Part shown: positions 1 through 10,509 of the stretch, in pieces | Layout of the letters: every line of letters begins with the position of its first letter | How positions within the stretch are numbered: position 1 is the stretch's first letter | Origin: Nageia nagi | Lineage: Eukaryota; Pinophyta | DNA length: 64,000 nt | Assembly (NCBI GenBank): GCA_050084985.1 | Contig: JBITNC010000001.1 | Location: 202,182,001 to 202,246,000, forward strand | Direction: 5' to 3' | Notes under the pieces: model-generated | The model's input: the letters and a program-made list of their open reading frames with translations, nothing else | What the model was told of the DNA's origin: nothing | The model's database searches: none | Program-made: the position numbers and the translations under genes

Positions 1-890
1 TTGAATTTTTGAAAACCGAGTTAAAATGGGAAATTTATGCTAGAGGAGAGTTTTGAGAGTTGGGATGTCATCAATGCATGAGGTCAAATGCCCAAGGCAA
101 ATTGAGCAAAAATGGACTTTGGCCAATCAAAATTTTGGCCAAACAAGGTAATTAAGGGTTCAATTTCAAGCAACTTTGGGCTTCGAAATTTCATTTTTTG
201 ATCAAGTCTTCATGCGCAAAATTCTAGGCGCAAATTTAGGAGGCTTTAGTGACATCAAAGGCAAAATTTCAGCGCCTAGCCTCCATCCATATCAAAATTC
301 TCAAAATTTCACATCTTCATTTCGAAAATCAATTTTTGGGTATTGTGGGGGAACCAATTTTAGACATATTTAAGCTTGGTGATGTTAGATTTCAATCAAG
401 CATGAAGAATCCACACTTAGGCGCAGATTTGAGGGTGTTTGATAACACCAAAAGGGTGAATATTAGTGCCACCTTCTAGCTATACCAAAAGATGAAAATT
501 TTTAAGTTTCCAAATTCATTTTTGAGAATAAGGTAACATGGAGAAGGTGATTCTAAGCAATATTAAACTTTGAGATTTTCATTTTTGACCAAGTTTGACT
601 CCCTAAAATTCTAGGCGGGGATTTGCATGCCTTTGATGACATCAAAGGGGTGAATTTTGGTGCCTACCTCCAAATGATGAAGTTGAATTTTGTGAAAATT
701 GAAAATTTGGGCATGTGGGTGCATCAAGGGCTATATTGCGAGCATGTTTAAGCTTTGAAATTTTCATTTTTGAAAAAGTTTGAGTGCCCAAAATTCTAGG
801 CGAGGATTTGGCATGGTTTGATGACATCAAACTCAAAAAAAACATCTAGTAGAGTAATTCATGGGTTTGGGTCAAAATTTCAAAATTCAC
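1..890. repeat. Degenerate ~190-bp tandem repeat, about five copies
   Basis: A recurring block built around a core like attctaggcg...gattt, then a 'gatgacatcaaa' motif and an A/T-rich stretch with 'aaattttcattttt', recurs with the core at about 40, 224, 417, 611 and 796. Spacing is 184, 193, 194 and 185 bases. Copies differ by many substitutions, so the array is old. Small open frames inside it are not shared between copies. It may be the tandem-repeat part of a larger retroelement or a local satellite; nothing here decides which. Confidence 0.75.
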
Positions 891-896
891 AAGATT

Positions 897-1065
897 TCAT
901 ATGCACATACCTAAGATACATGGTCCGTTTGGGGGGGTCCCATACCTTGTACCATACGTACTAGGTATGTGGACCAAACGTGGTATGTGTACTAGGTACA
1001 CGTTGACACATATTGGTACACGTACCAGGTGATAGCTTAAAAAACACACAATAAAATTATAAAAA
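897..1065. repeat. Palindromic gtac-rich segment
   Basis: Two arms, 'acatggtccgtttgg' near 918 and 'ggaccaaacgtggtatgtgt' near 971, are roughly inverted relative to each other. They are followed by repeated gtacacg/ggtac motifs. A weaker echo of gtacc motifs appears at 1356-1452. It could fold into a hairpin or be a remnant of a small inverted-repeat element. No clean terminal repeats or target duplication are visible. Confidence 0.35.
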
Positions 1066-3250
1066 TACTTACCCTCTTCTATTTTATGTTGCACTCTGTC
1101 ACTTCTAACATCAAAACACTCAAAGTCACATACTATTTTCTTGTTGTTTCACTTGTAAAACCTCATGTGTAAAGGTTTATTTTGGATTTTGCATCATATT
1201 ATACTTATCATATATGGGCATCGGGAATTAATATAGAGTCTAGACATGGTTTTCCGTCTAAAATGTTATTCATGTTTATGAGTGTATCTAATATCATCCT
1301 TATTTTTTTCAAATTGCAAGTTAATATGGTATTTTAGAAAACATACACACACACATATGTCGTACCAATGTACTGGATTTTCAGCACCTAAATGTATCAC
1401 ATATCGAGTATTGGTATTTGCGTACCGCCATACCATGTGATCTAGGCACATACCCATTTGGAATTTGCATCATTTGGTTCAAAGAGCAAGCAAAATGAAC
1501 AAAAATTGCACAAGCTAGAGGTAGGCACATATTTTCAAGCTTTTGTGTCATCAAACACCAATGAAGCATGCAAAACACACCTTTGGGATGGTCAATAGAG
1601 ACTACGAAGCATGTAGAATGCACCAAAAGCACATTTGAGCACCAAAGTTGAGCACCAAAGCACATTTGGTCTAAACAATGAAAAATTTTCAAAATCCATG
1701 AGAAGACTAAAAACCTTCATTTTTCAAGAAAAAATGACAAAAGGGTGAAAATTGAGAATCATGTGTAGAATGGTGAGGAGCATGCACTTCCCTAGAATTT
1801 TTTGAAAAAAAGTGAAATTTGAGCATGATATGACTATTTGATCATTTTGGGGAGGAATTGTCCTAAAAATGGCTCCTCTAACCACTTTTGTTCGACCAAT
1901 GTGAACACATATATTTTGGCAAAAAGCATCCACACTTGCAAGAGAGGTCTTCATCATTCTTCACCAAAAAAACAAGCAAACAGGCTCAAAAACACCAAAA
2001 TGACTCCTAGATCCACGCAGATGGCCCGAATTCCTATGTATATAGCTTATATCTTTAATGGAATGAATTTGTTGCTCCCACAACTCGAATTGTAATTTTA
2101 TTTAGTTTTGAACTAGTCAATTTCCAAAATTTTGTAAATTTTGTGATCAGTCAACCAAGACAGTTGAGCACCAAAACTCGATTGACCTTGCCCTCATGAT
2201 CAATCAACTTGGCTAGTAGAGCACCAAAAGTCAGTTGACTTGGCCATACTGGCAAATTGTAATATTATAATTTTTTTTTTCTTAAAATTAGGGCAACACT
2301 TGGAAACCCTAGAATTTCTTAAATAGACCATAAGGGGGTGTCTTTTTTGTAGAATGAAAATTTTGAGGAAAAGTCAAATTTTTTTGTAAGGGAGGAAAAA
2401 TTTCGAAAAATTTTTGTAACTCTTTTGCAAGCTAATACAAGGTGGTGACATATACTCAAGCAAATTTGTCATTTATGGAGTGGTGGATTTGATCTTTGTG
2501 GCTTTCTTTTATAGTTTGAGTGTTTTCACTTATTTCCTTGAAACCTTTCGAGTTTTAGAAAAAAATTGTTGTTCAAATCTTTTAAAACACCTAAATTGCT
2601 TCTAGTTTACTACTTGTCTACCTCTCACATATCAAACAACTGTATTCTTAATCTATTTCTTTTCTACGCCATCCAATTTAAACATTCTCATTCAAACCGA
2701 ATTACCAATTGTGTTCTATGCTAAGTTTATGTGATTGCATTGGTCCCGTTCATGGAGTACCAACAATCAGCCTTGCCTTGTGCTCTAGCTTCAAAGATAA
2801 TTGGACTAAAATCATTTATGTTGAACTAAACTGATTAAATGAAAACTTCTGGATAGATTCGGAAAATACTTACTTTAGACAATACTTTGTTGTGACAATC
2901 GTGTTGTAATCTAACCAGTATTGGATTATGTCATTCTCTTTACATTTGCTTATTTTCTCTTTCTTGCTTTCTTTTTTTACAAAAAACACAACTTTCAATT
3001 ATTGCATAAACACCTCAGTCCTTGAAAGAAAAATGTGAGTTAACAGCTACTACCTCTCTCAAACTATTGAGTTGATTCCCAAGAACAAGATACAAAATTA
3101 TGCTTCTTTAACTAGGAACATGAACAAACCTTGGGGTTTTAGTCCTTTCAAGAAGAGGTAAGTTCCGCTATCTCACCTAAATGTTGGGTTGCTTTCCCAT
3201 CTTGATTGCCTAGGCGATTTACCGAGTGAGGAAATATTTCCTTCCCAACA
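1066..3250. other. No gene seen; retroelement-like spacer
   Basis: No recognisable coding sequence. At 2170-2250 a ~55-bp unit containing 'gagcaccaaaa' and 'gttgac' occurs twice. The stretch 2285-2460 (gaaaccctagaatttc, a purine-rich block, then 'gcaagctaatacaaggtgg') reads like the transcribed part of an LTR, but no LTR ends could be fixed. The segment stops abruptly at 3250, where the truncated LTR of the next element begins. Confidence 0.4.
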
Positions 3251-3448
3251 TGCCCTATTTTTGAGATTCATTTACATGGTTTGGAGTAGTATTTCAGTCA
3301 TAATTCAGGTCTGATTTTTGGCATTAATATTGAGCTTATTTTGCAAATATTGGATTGATAATTCAGATATAATTTATTGCAATTAATTTGGTAAAATCTG
3401 AGTTTGATTTTGAGTAAATTAAGTTGTTCCCTAGTTGGGCACATGATA
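3251..3448 (+). mobile_element. 5' LTR remnant (last 198 bp)
   Basis: Matches 7605-7803 almost base for base, about 91 percent by eye, ending 'gggcacatgata' where the 3' copy ends 'gggcacatgaca'. The upstream ~1.09 kb present in the 3' LTR is absent here and is replaced by unrelated sequence from 3250 leftwards. A later insertion or deletion therefore removed the LTR start. Confidence 0.85.
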
Positions 3449-3449
3449 G

Positions 3450-3461
3450 TGGTATTAGAGC
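3450..3461 (+). other. Primer-binding site, initiator tRNA-Met type
   Basis: The bases tggtattagagc follow the LTR end after a single spacer base. They differ by one transition from the tggtatcagagc site complementary to the 3' end of plant initiator tRNA-Met, used by many Ty3/gypsy and copia elements. This fixes the element's plus orientation. Confidence 0.8.
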
Positions 3462-3829
3462 TAATGATCTTGCCAGCGTGTTAGGGAATTGCATTGGAAT
3501 TTGATTTTCAAATCTAGGGTTTGGAGACCCTAATTACAGGTTTGGAGGACTTGGAGGAGAGATCGTCCCATTTTAGAGGCTCAATTGACACTAGTTTTAG
3601 GATTTGGTGGCTTGAAGTGAGATTGTCCAAATTTTTGGAATTTCTTTGACATCATTTTCAAATCTGTGAGCTTGGAGTTATGTTGTCCAATTTTTGGAGA
3701 CAATTTTGCACAAATTCTCAGATCTTGAGACTCTTGGAGGAAGACATTTAGCCTCTGGAGAGAGTCTGAGCACATTTTTGACGGACGCTAAGCACATTGA
3801 GAGTCTGTAGGAGCCATTGTCACTTACAA

Positions 3830-5115
3830 ATAATTCTATGCAACCTGAGATCCTTCGACACTACCAAAGAAGGAATAGGGGCCACCAGGGAAAGGAAGAG
3901 TTGGCAGATAGAGGAGATCAAAGGTTGGAAGCCATGGGGAGATGATGGGCCGATTGATGGCCAAACTAGATGAGAAGTTACCTGATAGAGTTGCCATGCT
4001 TGATTGAGAGAGTAAGAGATCGGTTAAGTACTCCCATGCACCCCCTCCATGACCAATGAGACCCATGTTTACATAAAAGAAGACTTCAAATCTTGACTAG
4101 TTGATAGCAGAAATGGATGCTCTATTTCAAGAATACGTTGGAAAAACTAAGGAGTTCAAGATGAACATGACCTTCCAAAGTTTCTTGGAGATTATGAAAA
4201 AGAAGGTTGAAAACACTCCTAGGCCCTATGAGAAGAGGGAGTTGTAGCAAAAGATGCAAATGCACATTTTTGACAAAGGGTAGAAGATATTAGCTAGGGC
4301 TTGGTTGTAGAAAATTTAAATATATCTTTCCCTCAATCCCATGGATGAAGGGAAGGTCGTGTAGTTTGCATCATTTTGCGTAGGAGTAGCCTATGAATGG
4401 TGGCATCATGGTATTATCACACAAGGCCATGAAGAGGTGAGCACATTTGATGAGTTCAATCAAAGTATTTTGGATAGGTTTGAACAAAAAGATGAGTACT
4501 TGAAGGAGATGGCCACCTTGAAGCAAACCACCACTGTGAGTGCATGTATTGAAGAATTCCAGAAGATTGCAGTTATGGTTCCCAACATGACAAAGAAGAG
4601 GCATGTGTTCCTTTTTAGTGAGGGTTTAGCTGATTCCATAAAGGGTTTAGTAAAAGCCTTCAAGCCACCATCACTACAAGCCGCCATTAGGAGAGCACTA
4701 TCATTAGAGGCATCTACACCCTCTAGATCTTAGAATTCGGGAGCACCACCATTTAAATCTAGCTTAGCAGGTCCATCAGGGATGTCTTCATGGAAGGGAC
4801 AAGGAGATGGAAAAGACAACGTACTACCGTCAAAGGAACCCACCACCAGTACCTAGGACAACAAAGATGGATGAGGCTATGTGGGAAGAGTTGAAGAAGA
4901 AAAAGCTATGTTTCACATGTAGGAACCCTTGGAAGAGGGGACAACGTTGCCAAGGCAAAAGGCAACATTACTGCATTGAGGTCATGGTAGATGAGGATGC
5001 TTCAGATTATGAGATGAGGGAGGCCGATTTGGGAGAAATGCAGCATGAGGTTAGGGACATTGGGGGCACAATTTTCATCCTGAAAGGGACATTGGGGGCA
5101 CAATTTTCATCATGA
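3830..5115 (+). pseudogene. Decayed Ty3/gypsy gag with zinc knuckle
   Basis: Gag forms the particle that packages element RNA. Pieces lie in different frames: an N-terminal part from about 3837, a stretch opening at the ATG at 4111 (MDALFQEYVG...), a Retrotrans_gag core at 4290-4733 (ARAWL, AYEWW, FDEFNQSILDRFEQ) and, after a frameshift, 4807-5115 with the knuckle CFTCRNPWKRGQRC. The knuckle keeps the cysteines of the CFRCG-W--GH-C pattern but has Gln in place of His. Several in-frame stops (at 4246, for example) and at least one frameshift make it non-functional. The knuckle spacing resembles chromovirus gag proteins; the lineage is an inference. Confidence 0.8.
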
Positions 5116-5117
5116 AA
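5054..5117 (+). repeat. Recent ~32-bp tandem duplication in gag/protease junction
   Basis: The block 'gggacattgggggcaca' plus 'attttcatc(c/a)tgaaa' occurs twice head to tail with a single base difference. Such near-identity in an otherwise decayed element points to a late replication-slippage event. It displaces the reading frame between the gag and protease parts. Confidence 0.8.
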
Positions 5118-5884
5118 AGTACATACCAATACCTCACTATCAAAGTGGAGGGAGAAGTAGAGGGGGAAAAGGTACTTGTGTTGATTGATGGCAGAGCCAC
5201 CCATAGTCTCATTGATGAGGGCTTTGTAGAAAGGGATTCAAAATGGAGGGGTTTGATGGATTCAACGTGGCCATAGGAAATGGACAAATTGCCCCTTGTT
5301 ACAAAATTGTGGAAAAGTTAAAGGTAAGTTTGGTAAGCTATTTTGTGATTAGCGATTTCTATGTCTTTCCCTTGGGAGGTTCGCCACACATAATGCTTGG
5401 AGTACAATGGTTGTACTTATTAGGGAAGATCACATCCAACTATAAAACATTGGAGATGAAATTCAAAGTCCATGGGTTCGAGGTCATCTTGCATGGAATT
5501 AAGGAGCAAGTTAACCAAGGTGCAACGGCTAAGAGATTAGAGGTGATCCGAGATGAAGCCAGCACACTCACAAAAGGTATGATTCATTCTCATGATGTTA
5601 ATCTCAATTGTCATTCCAACGTTGAGCCTAGTAGGAGTTCTTTTGGCATGAAGGATTCAGTTATTGAGAAGGGATATTTTGATTTGAGTTGCATGAGGAG
5701 AAGCACACCTAGGCAGCCTTTGATAGTTTGGGATTTCGGGAACGCAATTTTAACATGGCCACAAAACTGCCTTTGCAAAAGATGCATAATGAAGAATCAG
5801 TTTCAATCGTTAATTCACCAGGTCAATGTTTTGGACAGACTTGAGAAAACATTTTGGATAAAAAATAATGCTGTTCAGAACTGA
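5115..5884 (+). pseudogene. Retropepsin (aspartic protease) domain plus open extension
   Basis: From 5115 the frame reads KVEGEVEGEKVLVLIDGRATHSLID, the retropepsin active-site neighbourhood (family pattern DSGATHNFI). The catalytic Asp is kept, but the following Ser position is Gly and the Gly is Arg. A frameshift near 5240 moves the continuation to the frame opening at 5243. That frame gives the typical flap and C-terminal part (GFNVAIGNGQ, PHIMLGVQWLYLLGKITSNY) up to about 5500. The frame then stays open to 5884 (213 residues from 5243) with no recognisable domain, where a polymerase linker would be expected. The protease would be inactive as it stands. Confidence 0.75.
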
Positions 5885-6527
5885 TATTTTGCTAATTTTC
5901 AAAGATGATTTCAGGGAAGCCATTGAGACTGTCTTTGTGACGACTGTTGGTGCAAACAGGGCTGTTTGTCTGCTGATTTCAGAAGCTGCTGTTGAAGGAG
6001 GAGCATTAGGACAGTTGGGGACTTGTTGTGTCTCATCTTACACTTCAAATAGGGCTGCATCTTCAACAATGTTTGGAACAAGTTTGGAGACCGTTTTGAC
6101 ATCACATAGGCAGATTTGTGAGACAGTAGGGGCTGCGCTTCACATCAGATCTGATTTCTTTATGATCTCTATGATGTATGGAGCCGCCACATCACATAGA
6201 TTTCCAGTTTTGGATGATGATTGCTTGAGGACCGATTTCGTTTTAAAGAAAGAGATTAGTGAACATGAGTTGGTAGATTTCATATATTCTTATGTGCAAT
6301 ACATGATGGCAAAGATGGTACTTCAGAATTCAACATGTATGGATCTTGATATAGATGTTTGGAAGACAATGGGCAGCTCTTGCAAAGGAAAAGTACGAGA
6401 GTTTGTTGGTTCTAAGTCTTCTCCAACACTTGAAGATGAAGATGAATGTGGGAAGAAGAAAGAAGGTTCAGAGTTTGTTGTTAAACATGTGACTCCAAAT
6501 TGCCTGGGGAGAGTGGTATTGTCATGA
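5868..6527 (+). CDS. Unrecognised 219-residue open frame at the 3' end of the element
   Basis: An uninterrupted frame of 219 codons sits where reverse transcriptase and integrase would be in an autonomous element. I do not recognise it. The translation is moderately hydrophobic in its first two thirds, with an acidic/lysine-rich patch (LEDEDECGKKKEGSE) near residues 183-197. No polymerase, RNase H, integrase, chromodomain or envelope motif is visible, nor a clear signal peptide. It overlaps the preceding open frame by 17 bases in another frame. Its stop lies eight bases inside the 3' LTR, so the frame runs through the purine tract. Its base composition is less AT-rich than the surroundings. 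It may be captured sequence, an element-specific ORF, or chance openness. Confidence 0.4.
   Translation: MLFRTDILLIFKDDFREAIETVFVTTVGANRAVCLLISEAAVEGGALGQLGTCCVSSYTSNRAASSTMFGTSLETVLTSHRQICETVGAALHIRSDFFMISMMYGAATSHRFPVLDDDCLRTDFVLKKEISEHELVDFIYSYVQYMMAKMVLQNSTCMDLDIDVWKTMGSSCKGKVREFVGSKSSPTLEDEDECGKKKEGSEFVVKHVTPNCLGRVVLS
6505..6519 (+). other. Polypurine tract
   Basis: The purine-rich run ctggggagagtggta directly precedes the TG of the 3' LTR. This is the position and composition expected for the plus-strand priming site of an LTR element. Confidence 0.6.
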
Positions 6528-7803
6528 CCCAATTTTGAGGGTTTCACTCATGGGCGCTTCATCATCTTACCATTTTGACTTATGACATGAGATGTCCCTC
6601 CTCTAGGAGGATATATGATGTTTTAATGAATTTTGATGTTTTCTATGTATTTGGATATTTTAATTATGGCCCTATGATGATGATGTATGTTCCAAATTGG
6701 GTGCAAAAATGCATTATTGAGCATAACAAGATGGGACGTCCCCCTTGTAGGGGCAATTAGGAGTGATTTGAAGTAAAATAGGAATATTTAATTATTTTAT
6801 TAGGACATTTAGACTTAATTTTATATTTTGGGTATTTAATTTGTGATCCCAAGGTGGGATGCTCCATGTAATGATGTATTTGATGATTTGTAACCCCAAC
6901 CGGGAATTAGAACTTCTAGGTTGGGTCCGCCAACCCGTTCATGATGGGACTCTTGATATGAAAGGCAAGTAGAGTCTTATTTGGAAGCTATGCTTGATTT
7001 GATTCTTCTTTGGATGCAAGCTCCCCTTTCCTCTTATCATCAAGGGAGGTCCTTGAGGTCTGGCATTCCTCTTGGCTTATTTGTCTATCATCACTGTTGC
7101 TGAGTTCTCCATCAAGGAGATACTACCGAGGACTACTAGAATCCATCTAGGATTCACCTCTAGTGCTGAGGATTATTGGAATCCACCTGGGATTCACGAC
7201 TGCTGCTGAGAGAATTCTGCTGGTGAGATCTCCACTTTGGACGTCCAGCTTTGGAGATTGCTTTGGGTCCTGGCTACCCAACCCTAGTCTTCTCAGAGGG
7301 GCCTTTGTTAAGAGAGAACCTGAGTCACATTGGCACACCCAAATCTGCATTCAGAGAGCCTTCTTGCGGGACGTCACACTTTGGAGATATGCATCATTGG
7401 TGCATTGCATCCCTTCTTCTGCCTCACAGTGGGCCGTTCACCTCTAGGAGACCAGTTGTCGCATTTTTAAGGGCTTTTGGCTTCTTGAGGCTTGTAATTC
7501 ATTTATCTTGCCTCCTTACACATTTTGGCACTTCTCTCATAATTTTGTGGCTCATTTATTTGTACATTTCAGTTATATTTCAGTATTGATTCAGATCTTA
7601 TGTTGTGCCCTAGTTTTGAGATTCATTTGCATGGTTTGGAATAATATTTCAGTCATAATTCAGATCTGATTTTTGGGATTAATTCTGAGTTTATTTTGCA
7701 AATATGGGATTGATAATTCAGATCTGATTTATTGGAATTAATTTTGTAAAATCTGAGTTTGATTTTGAGTAAATTAAGCTGTGCCCTAGTTGGGCACATG
7801 ACA
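6520..7803 (+). mobile_element. 3' LTR, 1284 bp, complete
   Basis: Begins TGTCATGACCC and ends GGGCACATGACA, giving a perfect 7-bp terminal inverted repeat (TGTCATG/CATGACA). The last 199 bases match the 5' LTR remnant. Two short hairpin-forming copies of gaatccanctnggattc occur at 7139 and 7179. Open frames of 94-112 codons inside the LTR (7163-7589) overlap one another in different frames and are not considered genes. Confidence 0.85.
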
Positions 7804-8789
7804 GATGGCATTTATCCTCCATATTTGGTGATAGGAGGGGAGAGAGAAAGAGGAGGGACCAAGGCTTCAATCCAGTTAAGAAGTTTGGTTGTTCATTACT
7901 CGATAGTGCTAGGAGCATTGACCTACATGGTTTGGTAGATCTGAGAGTATTCAATCGGGATACTGCTCTTCTGTAACCTAGCCGAGTTATACATCTCCCA
8001 AATTGGGTGTCTATCAGGAGCATTTGACCAGCAGCCCACTCCAATTGGTTAATATGGGGCTGATCAATTTCGGCCGATCTGGGAGCAAAGTGCATTAGGG
8101 TTCTGCAGAGTCAGTTGTAGGAACAGCCGGATGATTGCCTCTTCTGTCTGCATTAGGCAGGTGGGTTCAAAAAGGTTGTGTCAACTGTGGAGGGGATAAT
8201 GTGACACACAACTAAAGCCTTCCAGACTTGGGAGCTGACCATGTGCCTGACCAAAGCAATTGTGCTGCTCTTAACAGAGTTGAAACGATTATGGGCCATG
8301 GCAAGGTCACGTGGGTTAACCTGTCTTACTCATTCCAACTAGGTTGGGCTTTGGTAGGGTGCTCCAAGCTAATATATTAAGTAAGCATTATGTTTTTGAA
8401 TTATTCAAGAATAAGCAATAAAATACAAAGGGACTATTTTGGATTGCATTTTGGGCTAAATAATATCTTTTGCAAGATGTAGAAATATAAGATGTTTTTT
8501 TATCATCATGGTTCATACAATTGTACTTCCGTTTTATATATCATTTGTGCATCTGAAGTTTCTCGTAGGAAAAATATTGTTACTCGTATGTCAAAGTTCG
8601 TAGAGGTAATGCATTTTATGATCTACTTCTACCTAAATATAAAATACATAAATCCATTTTTGTTCGCCATTTTCTTTAAAACTTTATTGCTTATAAATGC
8701 ATTAACATGGCTATTGAATGCCTTTGTACTATATCTGTGGGTTTTATTGGAGTGAAAGCTTCAGCAGTATATCATATATGCAATTTCAG
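7804..8789. other. Non-repetitive spacer, possibly host intron
   Basis: The first ~580 bases are clearly less AT-rich than the surroundings and contain no repeat family I recognise. From about 8390 the sequence becomes T-rich. It leads into a splice-acceptor-like 'tatatgcaatttcag' at 8775-8789, directly upstream of the exon at 8790. It could be the downstream part of a very long intron, but no upstream exon was found in the window. A minus-strand open frame at 7718-8095 runs into the LTR and is not supported. Confidence 0.35.
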
Positions 8790-8876
8790 GTGCTAGTTCG
8801 GGATATCTGGGTATTTGAGAGGTCACTGTTTCAGCCTGGTGCAAGATGGCGCATTTGTGGGCGCATTTCCTTGTAA
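8790..8876 (+). CDS. Terminal exon of a probable mitochondrial Tim44-like / mL45-type protein
   Basis: An 87-base block in phase 0 encodes 28 residues plus stop and includes FERSLFQPGARWR, followed by ICGRISL and taa. The pattern, an aromatic-hydrophobic strand (DIWVFE), a Pro-Gly loop, then WR and a final G-I strand, is how the Tim44-like domain ends in mitochondrial ribosomal protein mL45 (MRPL45) and its plant relatives. In animals mL45 this reads VVFEK...NPYGSWRM. The exon is bounded on the left by a pyrimidine-rich acceptor ending in ag at 8789. The frame is intact and less AT-rich than the flanks. Upstream exons are not visible in the window, so they must lie beyond a long intron, or this is a stranded gene fragment. 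The family call rests on memory of a short motif. Confidence 0.55.
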   Translation: MLVRDIWVFERSLFQPGARWRICGRISL

Positions 8877-10509
8877 AATATACATGGGAAAATTTCCCAA
8901 GGCTTAGAAGATGGCTGCTAGAACTTTAGATGTTGGAGAACTTTTGTGTTAAATTTCCCAGCCACATTTGATATCCAGATTTAATGAGAAGTATATTTTG
9001 AAAAATAATGATGTTTTACTTAATTATGCATGGCATGAAGGGCTAAAATACCTAAAGGAAGAAACAGTAAAATGTTAATAAAAGCTTGTCTTTCTCTTAC
9101 TTGAAACGAATTTCATTGGAGAAGCAGGGTCAGGCTGAAATAGTTGTATATTGAACGAAAATTATAACAAATCATGTGCAAGAACCTCCAAAAAATAAAA
9201 CAAATAATGAACAATATTATTACTACAACCTTTTCCATTTTTCCTATTAATTGCACATGTGAATCTTAAGACATAATTTGGCCAAAATGTATCCTACGAA
9301 TATAATATAAGAAAAAATATAGTTCCAAGGATAAATGATTGCTGAAATACTACGTCAGTAATATTCTTCTCTTTCATTGCCAATCATCATTTGCATTCTG
9401 AAAGTGACATCTGTGTTCTCTTTATCAACTCTTTATGTACTGCTTTCGGTTCACAATTCAGAATTTTACCATACTATTTTCCTTTTTAAAGATTTTTTGG
9501 GCCTTGATTATTGGGTATAAAGACTTGGACAAGGTTTCATTTGATTTATTGCTTTTCATCTACAATATGTTACCCTTATTCGTGTAATTGATTAATTTTG
9601 TTCTTGGGTTGGTTCATAACACAGCATGCTTAGGTTAGAATTTTCAAGTTTTGATGTATTGAAATTTTTATTATAATCATACATCAGCAACAATGAGTTG
9701 ATTAATGAGTTGTTGGTTTCACAATTAATGTTGAAATGGTGTCCCTGTACAAGAGGGAACTTCTCATTGAGTTCTCCAACATATTCTAAAAATAGAAATC
9801 ATCAATTAATGTTGAAAACAAGGATTTTAAAAAAATCCCTAACCTTGTACAACACTTATAGATTGAAGAACTTATCACATGTTTACATCAGGAAGGTTCC
9901 TAGAAGGAAACACTTCTTAAAAGTTCTTTCTACCAAGAGACATCCTCCTTAAAGATTCCTACCTAAATAAGGACCAAAAATTTGAAAAATTATTACCGTC
10001 CAAAATGAGGTTCTACTGTACAAAGTGGATATCCCAGCATTCCATTTAAAATAGAGGCATCCTACCAAGATCTTCTTTTAGAAAATCTAAAATAGGAACT
10101 AGGGCTTAAAGCCCTTTCCCTATCCTTATAAAATCTAGGGTTTCAAAACCCCAAATAAACAAAAAAAAAACTATAGAAGGGTTTTGAAAGAGAAAAACAC
10201 TGCTTTGAAACAAGGGCTTGAATTTCCATTCCTTCCCTCATGTAAAAGAACCTTGTTCTCATAGTAGTAGAAATGAAGCTTTAAATCCTTCGCCATGGGA
10301 GAAAACACAATGTGGTATTGTACAAAGGCCATTGCCCTATAATAATTGTTCTTGCTTACGCTTCAAAAAAAGGCTCATAGATTTGCCATCAATCTACCAT
10401 TACCATTGCCCTAGAGCATCATTGTTAATGTCGCCTTCTCAAGTTTCACCAAGGAAAATATTATTTTTTTCTAACTAAAAATGAAAATATATCTTTTTAA
10501 TTCAGCAAA
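8877..10509. other. 3' flank and spacer without recognised gene
   Basis: AT-rich sequence following the exon. A 15-base direct repeat 'caattaatgttgaaa' occurs near 9723 and 9803. At about 10120-10150 'ccttataaaatctaggg' is followed by 'ggtttcaaaacccc', resembling a TATA box and the leader of a plant transcript or LTR. The open frames at 9698-9952 and 10218-10478 (84 and 86 codons) resemble nothing I know and have ordinary base composition. Confidence 0.4.

Larger units (their letters stand above)
3251..7803 (+). mobile_element. Non-autonomous Ty3/gypsy LTR retrotransposon (gag + protease, no pol)
   Basis: The element has a truncated 5' LTR (3251-3448), a primer-binding site (3450-3461), a decayed gag with zinc knuckle, a retropepsin region, two long open frames, a purine-rich tract and an intact 3' LTR (6520-7803). 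The two LTR copies align over 198 bases with about 17 mismatches by eye. The internal domain is only about 3.07 kb, and no reverse transcriptase, RNase H or integrase motif was found in it. This layout matches the gag-only 'TR-GAG' type of plant element, which needs polymerase supplied in trans. The 5' flank was lost, so no target duplication can be tested. Confidence 0.85.

Noticed and set aside
3182-3250. Tiny 69-bp element bounded by tgttggg/cccaaca
   Set aside because: Only a 7-base inverted repeat, no target duplication and no second copy; chance is likely.
7163-7589. Two overlapping plus-strand open frames of 94 and 112 codons
   Set aside because: They lie wholly within the 3' LTR, overlap in different frames, and match no known protein.
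7718-8095. 125-codon minus-strand open frame
   Set aside because: It spans the LTR boundary at 7803, so it cannot be an ancestral gene; no domain is recognisable and the openness is explained by the lower AT content.
8525-8607. Possible second exon ending in gag followed by gtaatg
   Set aside because: The encoded residues show no recognisable relation to the Tim44-like domain and the acceptor is weak.
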